The notes under the pieces: generated by a model
Databases searched by the model: none
The model's input: only the letters and a program-made list of their open reading frames with translations
Told to the model about the DNA's origin: nothing
Program-made: the position numbers and the translations under genes
Shown: in pieces, positions 14,239 through 17,887 of the stretch
Layout of the letters: the number at the start of each line of letters is the position of its first letter
How positions within the stretch are numbered: position 1 is the stretch's first letter
Assembly (NCBI GenBank): GCA_937874815.1
Contig: CALNBW010000240.1
Span: forward strand, 1-17,887
Reading direction: 5' to 3'
Origin: an uncultured Bacillota bacterium
GTDB lineage: Bacteria > Bacillota > UBA994 > UBA5500
DNA: 17,887 bases

Positions 14239-14385
14239 CCAAAAATCATCTTTAAGGCTGACACCATTTCCCCGTGTGTTCCACGAGTTGCCATCCGTAA
14301 AGCCAGTTTCATCGCCCCACTGATCCCGGGTCTGGCACTCCAGTGACCTCCATCGCCAGCCATCGTCTGATTCAAGCTGTGCGGA
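14239..14385 (-). pseudogene. remnant of a second copy of the secreted Trp-rich protein gene
   Basis: Read on the minus strand this segment encodes 49 codons matching residues 172-220 of the secreted protein at 16691-17677. There are 8 differences in 147 bases (about 95% identity): four amino-acid changes (Trp to Arg, Asn to Asp, Asp to Asn, Arg to Lys) and four silent changes. The frame is still open but has no proper start or ribosome site. Immediately downstream (14233/14239) it joins the region corresponding to 17786, so about 436 bp of the parent copy is missing. Together with the left outer arm it is an internally deleted inverted copy of 17204-17853. It is not expected to make a functional protein. 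I see nothing recognisable in 14386-14460. Confidence 0.8.
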
Positions 14386-14460
14386 CAAAAGGTTATACGC
14401 TCTCTTCGAAAAAACCCATAGCTAAAAGGGCCATTCTAAAAGGATGTGGAAAGCAAAGAT

Positions 14461-14525
14461 TGTCGATTAATGTCGAAATATTACCTGTCGGATAAGTCTT
14501 AAATTTGCCGTTCCTATAGTATAAA
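14461..14525 (+). promoter_or_regulatory. exporter promoter region with three Spo0A-box-like sites
   Basis: TGTCGAT (14461-14467), TGTCGAA (14471-14477, perfect) and TGTCGGA (14486-14492) lie in the same orientation, spaced 10 and 15 bp. Two overlapping -10 candidates follow, TATAGT (14515-14520) and TATAAA (14520-14525). No good -35 is present at 16-18 bp from either, again the pattern of an activator-dependent promoter. The site is AT-rich relative to its surroundings. It would drive the ABC exporter through a leader of about 135 nt. Confidence 0.45.
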
Positions 14526-14589
14526 ATGGTCATAGAGTTAAGGATGCAGTAGCTAAACTTCAAGGGGAACGTTCTTCTATTTATGCTGC

Positions 14590-14606
14590 AAAACCCCCGG
14601 GTTTTT
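14590..14606 (+). promoter_or_regulatory. AAAACCC/GGGTTTT palindrome in exporter leader
   Basis: AAAACC and GGTTTT can pair around CCCG, followed by further T, about 60 bp ahead of the exporter start. It looks like a short terminator or attenuator, but with only six pairs, four of them A-T, it would be weak. An in-frame ATG at 14583 lies just before it. Confidence 0.3.
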
Positions 14607-14666
14607 AACGATAGGCAGTGCTGCTGTAACCCTAACCCTAATAGTTGTCAGTGTAGGAGGTGGCAT

Positions 14667-16355
14667 ATGATTCCCCGGCGCCTGCTAAAAGCTCTTTGTG
14701 TTGATAAAAGACGTTGCGCTACCATTACCGTGAGTTTGCTTTTCCTCGCTATCTTCGCCCCACTCAAAAGCTATATTCTACAGTGGTTACTGGATGCATC
14801 GGGCAAGCGCGAAGCGATTGTCTACTTGCTTTTAGGTGTTGCCATAACCTTGTGTAGCCACCTTTTTGAAGTGACTGCCCGCATGAATTTCGCCCGCATA
14901 TCCTGCGAAGGTATTCGTATCATCAGAAACGGTTTGGCTGAAGTCTTCAGTTATCAATCACTTGCTGATTGGAACCATACGGATAGTGGCAGCTATGTTT
15001 CGCTTTTGACCAATGATTTGACCGCAGTACAAAACGATGCATTCCAATCTTTGTTTGATTTAGTAATGTGGGGCACCATTGGCCTCGTGGCCTTGGTAAT
15101 GCTCGCTGTCATCAATCCGCTTATTATGCTCATGGCAGTCGCGATGAGTTTCGTGCCTTTGCTTGTGCCGAAGATGATGGCGAAACGATTAACCTTTGCC
15201 CGTGGAGTTCTTGCCAAAAGTAACGCAGCCTATACTGGCAAGGTGGGGGAGTTTACCCGCAACTTCGAGACAATTAGTCTATTAGGCGTGCAGGGCTATT
15301 TCCTCAAAAAGCATAACAAGGAAGCAACGGATAATTCGCAGGCCAGTTATCAACTGCAAAGAGGCATGGCCCTTTCGCAGGTGTTGACTTCCTTTATTAT
15401 CTGGCTGCCTCAGCTGCTTGTTTTGTTCGTAGGCGTGATTCTTGTGTCTGCGGAAAAAGTAAGCATTACATCGCTGATTACGGCTTACCAATTGACGAAT
15501 TTTATCCTCGTCCCCATGCGCACGGTAACTAACAGCTATACAAAGGTTAAGTCTGTGCAGCCCATTTGCCGCAGAATCGAAGAAGAACTATCGCGTACCT
15601 TAAGAGCAAACGGTAATAAAACCATTGATTCCTTGCAGCAGGTGGATCTGCAGGTTAGCGCGTTCACCTATCCCGGTGCGAAGAACCCGGCGCTTAAGGA
15701 CATCTCACTTACTATCCATCCAGGAGAAAAGATTGCAGTCATTGGACCTAGTGGCAGTGGCAAATCCACTTTGCTAAGGCTCCTTTTGCGTTATTATGAC
15801 GTACGGGATGGAGAAATCTTAATAAACGGCCTTGATATCGCACGGATTGATGACAGCTTCTCCAAAGTCGTTGCAGCGGTTCCACAAAAATGCAGCATCT
15901 TCCAGGACACTATCCGTAACAACATCACTTATGGCGAAGAGTATACCGACGTAGAGATTGACCGTGCTGTGCGTGTGTCCGGGCTTTCAGATGTGATTGC
16001 GACACTGCCAGAGGGACTGGATACTGTTCTCTACGAAGACGGGCGAAACCTCTCCGGTGGAGAGGCCCAGCGTCTTTCCATTGCCCGTGCGCTGATACGC
16101 AAGTGTAGTCTGCTGCTTGTGGACGAGGCTACATCAAACCTTGACATAAAAAACAAACAGGCGATTATGGAGGGCCTATTGTCCTTGGACTGCGCAGTGC
16201 TCGTTATTACCCACGACGTTTTCGGTAGCTACATGCAGAGATTTGATTTGGTATACCTACTGAAAGACGGTGAGGTGGAAGCATGTGGACGGTTCGATGA
16301 CGTAAGACGCGAATATGGCGACCTTCAGACGTTGATCAAAAGGGAAGAAGGATAA
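14667..16355 (+). CDS. ABC exporter, fused membrane and ATPase domains
   Basis: A 562-residue half-transporter of the type I exporter class. About six membrane helices fill 1-290, then an ATPase domain with Walker A GPSGSGKST (360-368), Q-loop Gln407 in VPQKCSIFQDTIRNNI, signature NLSGGEAQRLSIARAL (461-476), Walker B LLLVDEATSNLD (482-493) and switch His516. All catalytic residues are present, so it should act as a homodimer. There is no N-terminal C39 peptidase domain. Substrate is unknown; peptide, lipid or drug export are all possible. The ATG at 14667 follows AGGAGG (14655-14660) at ideal spacing. The frame also stays open upstream to an ATG at 14583, adding a Cys-rich stretch without a ribosome site, so I reject that start. 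A terminator follows. Confidence 0.88.
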   Translation: MIPRRLLKALCVDKRRCATITVSLLFLAIFAPLKSYILQWLLDASGKREAIVYLLLGVAITLCSHLFEVTARMNFARISCEGIRIIRNGLAEVFSYQSLADWNHTDSGSYVSLLTNDLTAVQNDAFQSLFDLVMWGTIGLVALVMLAVINPLIMLMAVAMSFVPLLVPKMMAKRLTFARGVLAKSNAAYTGKVGEFTRNFETISLLGVQGYFLKKHNKEATDNSQASYQLQRGMALSQVLTSFIIWLPQLLVLFVGVILVSAEKVSITSLITAYQLTNFILVPMRTVTNSYTKVKSVQPICRRIEEELSRTLRANGNKTIDSLQQVDLQVSAFTYPGAKNPALKDISLTIHPGEKIAVIGPSGSGKSTLLRLLLRYYDVRDGEILINGLDIARIDDSFSKVVAAVPQKCSIFQDTIRNNITYGEEYTDVEIDRAVRVSGLSDVIATLPEGLDTVLYEDGRNLSGGEAQRLSIARALIRKCSLLLVDEATSNLDIKNKQAIMEGLLSLDCAVLVITHDVFGSYMQRFDLVYLLKDGEVEACGRFDDVRREYGDLQTLIKREEG

Positions 16356-16384
16356 AAGCCCTTCCTCGTTACATCAAGGGTTTT
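16354..16384 (+). terminator. terminator after the exporter gene
   Basis: AAAA-CCCTT (16354-16363, with one bulged G) pairs with AAGGG-TTTT (16376-16384) around a 12-nt loop, the T-run being part of the stem. It begins at the stop codon and should separate the exporter transcript from the following gene. Confidence 0.6.
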
Positions 16385-16409
16385 AGACTGGACAGGCGCT
16401 AAGACTGAT

Positions 16410-16663
16410 CATCTGGAAAAATACTGCTATCAAGGGATTGGATCGTTTCGTGTTCGGATGCTTCAACCCGTAACCCTAGAACCTGGCAAAGACCCCCGGC
16501 TGGTCTCAGCTTTGCCTGGTCTACTCCACTTAGGACACTAGACCAGGAGGAGCTAAATCAGTTGGTTAACGAATTAGCAGAGCCACTGTTGGTCAAGTTA
16601 ATCCACAATAACGGCACGGAGTTGCTACTGGTCAAGCCTGTTGTCAAAATGGAGAACAGATAA
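16410..16663 (+). other. start-less open frame, possible decayed gene or 33-residue ORF
   Basis: One frame is open without stops for about 84 codons, from after a TGA near 16407 to a TAA at 16661-16663, yet has no ATG except near its end. The last 40 codons look protein-like (LDQEELNQLVNELAEPLLVK, then LIHNNGTELLLVKPVVKMEN). A TTG at 16562 lies 11 nt after AGGAGG (16545-16550) and would give a 33-residue product. It could be a small gene with a TTG start or the tail of a gene whose 5' part was lost. No family recognised. The rest of 16385-16690 shows nothing else I can support. Confidence 0.3.
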
Positions 16664-16690
16664 CAACGAACTATACGAGGGGGTACGCTA

Positions 16691-17677
16691 GTGAAAAAGG
16701 CATGGATACTTATGTTGACGCTAATTATTGCGGTATCCGGTGTTGGCGTAGTAAGTGCCCAGCAGAAAACAGGGGCGAAGACCGCCTCGCAGCCCCTCAC
16801 CGACCGCCAAATGAAGATAAACGCAGACATTGCCGAAATCGATAGTAGACATAATCAGAGGCTGGAACAAATGCGTCGGGACGCCAATGCAGGTGGGGCT
16901 GATTTTACCGCCCAAGATATAGAACTTCTTGCACAAGAGGTAGCAAAAGAGCGCGTGGACGAAATCAATGCCTACCTTAAGTCAGAAGGGCTTGTAGCAT
17001 GCGGGAGATACGAAGGTGACTCTTTAGTAATTGGTGAAGAACATACGTCATCGGACGTCGAGCCTTTTTCCTTGGCTAGCGGTCTTACTGTCTATCAGCA
17101 AGCGGTAAAGGATCTGGATGGCTCAATTTATTATTACGCCTATTGGGACTGGACACCAACGGATGGTGCCTATGATACGGTTTGGGGTACTTACGATCTA
17201 GTATCCGCACAGCTTGAATCAGACGATGGCTGGCGATGGAGGTCACTGGAGTGCCAGACCTGGGACCAGTGGGGCAATGAAACTGGCTTTACGGATGGCA
17301 ACTCGTGGAACACGCGGGGAGACGGTGTCAGTCTTAGAGATGATTTTTGGAACGGGAAGATTTTCAATCTGTGCGATCTTTGTGAGCCAATCTCTAACAC
17401 ATACAAAACCGACATGGTTAGAATCTCTGGATGGGTTACTCCTGGCAGCACGCCCACAAACCGTGTGAAAAGCAATTTTGAACACAACTGGGGAAATACC
17501 GCGACAGGGTTGTCCGCCAGTATTGCATCAACCTCGTTTGATAATTTCACCCTAAGTGTCACTTATAATAACGGAAATAATGGCGTGCCTTTCAGTGGGG
17601 TTACCAGATGGTTTCTTTTTCTGGTAGCCACTACGCTATTTTTGCTTCTCCTTTTTAAGACTAAATCATCCTCTTAA
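16691..17677 (+). CDS. unrecognised exported Trp-rich protein with C-terminal membrane segment
   Basis: A 328-residue protein of no family I recognise. It has a signal peptide (KKAW...VSA, probable cleavage after Ala23), then a charged, probably helical stretch (about 36-98, with ADIAEIDSRHNQRLEQMRRD). The central beta-type region (about 130-295) is rich in Trp, Tyr, Gly, Asn and Asp, with 11 Trp between 150 and 270. Last comes a hydrophobic helix (307-322) with a short basic tail FKTKSSS. Cysteines are at 104, 188, 228 and 231 (CDLC), suitable for disulfides. It should be exported and anchored by its C-terminus facing outward. The GTG start follows GAGGGGG by 7 nt. Residues 172-220 are duplicated in the reverse-oriented remnant at 14239-14385. 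The abrupt switch to the membrane tail after residue 300 might also reflect an old frameshift. Confidence 0.75.
   Translation: MKKAWILMLTLIIAVSGVGVVSAQQKTGAKTASQPLTDRQMKINADIAEIDSRHNQRLEQMRRDANAGGADFTAQDIELLAQEVAKERVDEINAYLKSEGLVACGRYEGDSLVIGEEHTSSDVEPFSLASGLTVYQQAVKDLDGSIYYYAYWDWTPTDGAYDTVWGTYDLVSAQLESDDGWRWRSLECQTWDQWGNETGFTDGNSWNTRGDGVSLRDDFWNGKIFNLCDLCEPISNTYKTDMVRISGWVTPGSTPTNRVKSNFEHNWGNTATGLSASIASTSFDNFTLSVTYNNGNNGVPFSGVTRWFLFLVATTLFLLLLFKTKSSS
17204..17350. repeat. inner inverted repeat, right copy (inside the secreted-protein gene)
   Basis: These 147 bases match the reverse complement of 14239-14385 with 8 differences. This copy is part of an intact reading frame and is taken as the parent form; the left copy is fused to downstream sequence by an internal deletion. 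Confidence 0.85.
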
Positions 17678-17786
17678 CTCCACGTTATCTAGGAAGTGCT
17701 ACCATGGGCCAGCCCGGTTCTATTGTTGCATAACCCCTCCCTGCGGAGACCAGTGCTTTCTTCTTTAGAGGCGACCTCATTCGACA

Positions 17787-17853
17787 AAGGGTTCGGGGTT
17801 CTTGCCAGTCAAGGCGACCGTCCCCACGGCTGGCTTGGCAATTATTTACTGGT
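17787..17853. repeat. inverted repeat, right outer arm
   Basis: Reverse complement of 14158-14233, lacking the 9-base duplication of that copy. It lies about 110 bp after the secreted-protein gene. Its outer end, ACCAGTAAATAATT on the minus strand, repeats the last bases and stop codon of pyrF. A GCCAG/CTGGC stem around the GGCGACCGTCCCCACGG core can form, as expected for a palindromic repeat end. The stretch 17678-17786 holds nothing else I can identify. Confidence 0.8.
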
Positions 17854-17861
17854 ATAGTAAA

Positions 17862-17880
17862 GGGCTGGGGATACCAGCCC
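17862..17880. terminator. hairpin at the window edge, possible terminator
   Basis: GGGCTGG (17862-17868) and CCAGCCC (17874-17880) form a 7-bp stem with a 5-nt loop. On the plus strand it is followed by CTCCTC, not T. On the minus strand TTTACT follows, so it could weakly end a leftward transcript from beyond the window. Confidence 0.35.
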
Positions 17881-17887
17881 CTCCTCA

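Noticed and set aside
13989..14375. Minus-strand 128-codon ORF across the pyrF 3' end
   Set aside because: It is a different frame from the one matching the secreted protein, and it runs antisense through conserved pyrF codons.
14616..14641. Telomere-like CCCTAACCCTAA
   Set aside because: Only two units; no array, no structural context, most likely coincidence.
17780..17786. Spo0A heptamer on the minus strand
   Set aside because: Single copy, no promoter elements or leftward gene visible to its left.
1..17887. CRISPR array, tRNA or rRNA genes, transposase genes
   Set aside because: No regularly spaced repeats, no cloverleaf or rRNA-like sequence and no transposase motifs were seen on either strand.

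Overview
The window looks like a chromosomal segment of an anaerobic, endospore-forming Firmicute of the clostridial/Peptococcaceae type. The reasons are a spoIID gene, the ywmB-murA-spoIID order downstream of the atp operon (as in Bacillus and spore-forming clostridia), Gram-positive Shine-Dalgarno sequences, and an F-type ATP synthase whose c subunit carries the Na+-binding signature of anaerobic bacteria. I do not name a species. Nearly all genes lie on the + strand.

1-1516: the possible tail of an upstream gene, a terminator, a good sigma-A-type promoter, and wecB (UDP-GlcNAc 2-epimerase). Two imperfect 40-bp direct repeats bracket wecB. 1517-8661: a complete ATP synthase operon, atpZ-atpI-atpB-atpE-atpF-atpH-atpA-atpG-atpD-atpC. 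Most junctions overlap or are short, a strong hairpin sits between atpE and atpF, a possible 34-codon ORF is coupled to the atpC stop, and an intrinsic terminator closes the operon. 8732-11909: ywmB, murA and spoIID (cell wall and sporulation engulfment), with a REP-like palindrome and a possible sigma-E -35 element before spoIID. 11910-14165: a soluble PAS histidine kinase whose promoter region has two perfect Spo0A-box heptamers 20 bp apart, then a type-2 pyrF.

14158-17853 is the accessory part. A TMD-NBD ABC exporter (preceded by three Spo0A-box-like heptamers) and an unrecognised Trp-rich protein with a signal peptide and a C-terminal membrane segment lie between inverted repeats. The left arm is an internally deleted, reverse-oriented copy of the 3' part of the secreted-protein gene plus its downstream sequence. 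It begins exactly at the pyrF stop codon. This suggests a duplicated or mobile module inserted after pyrF. Together with the Spo0A-like boxes it makes a reasonable candidate for a stationary-phase or sporulation-linked export locus, but function is inference only.

The gene-poor stretches are 14166-14666 (gene remnant, promoter region and leader) and 16356-16690 (terminator, then an open but start-less frame that may be a decayed gene).
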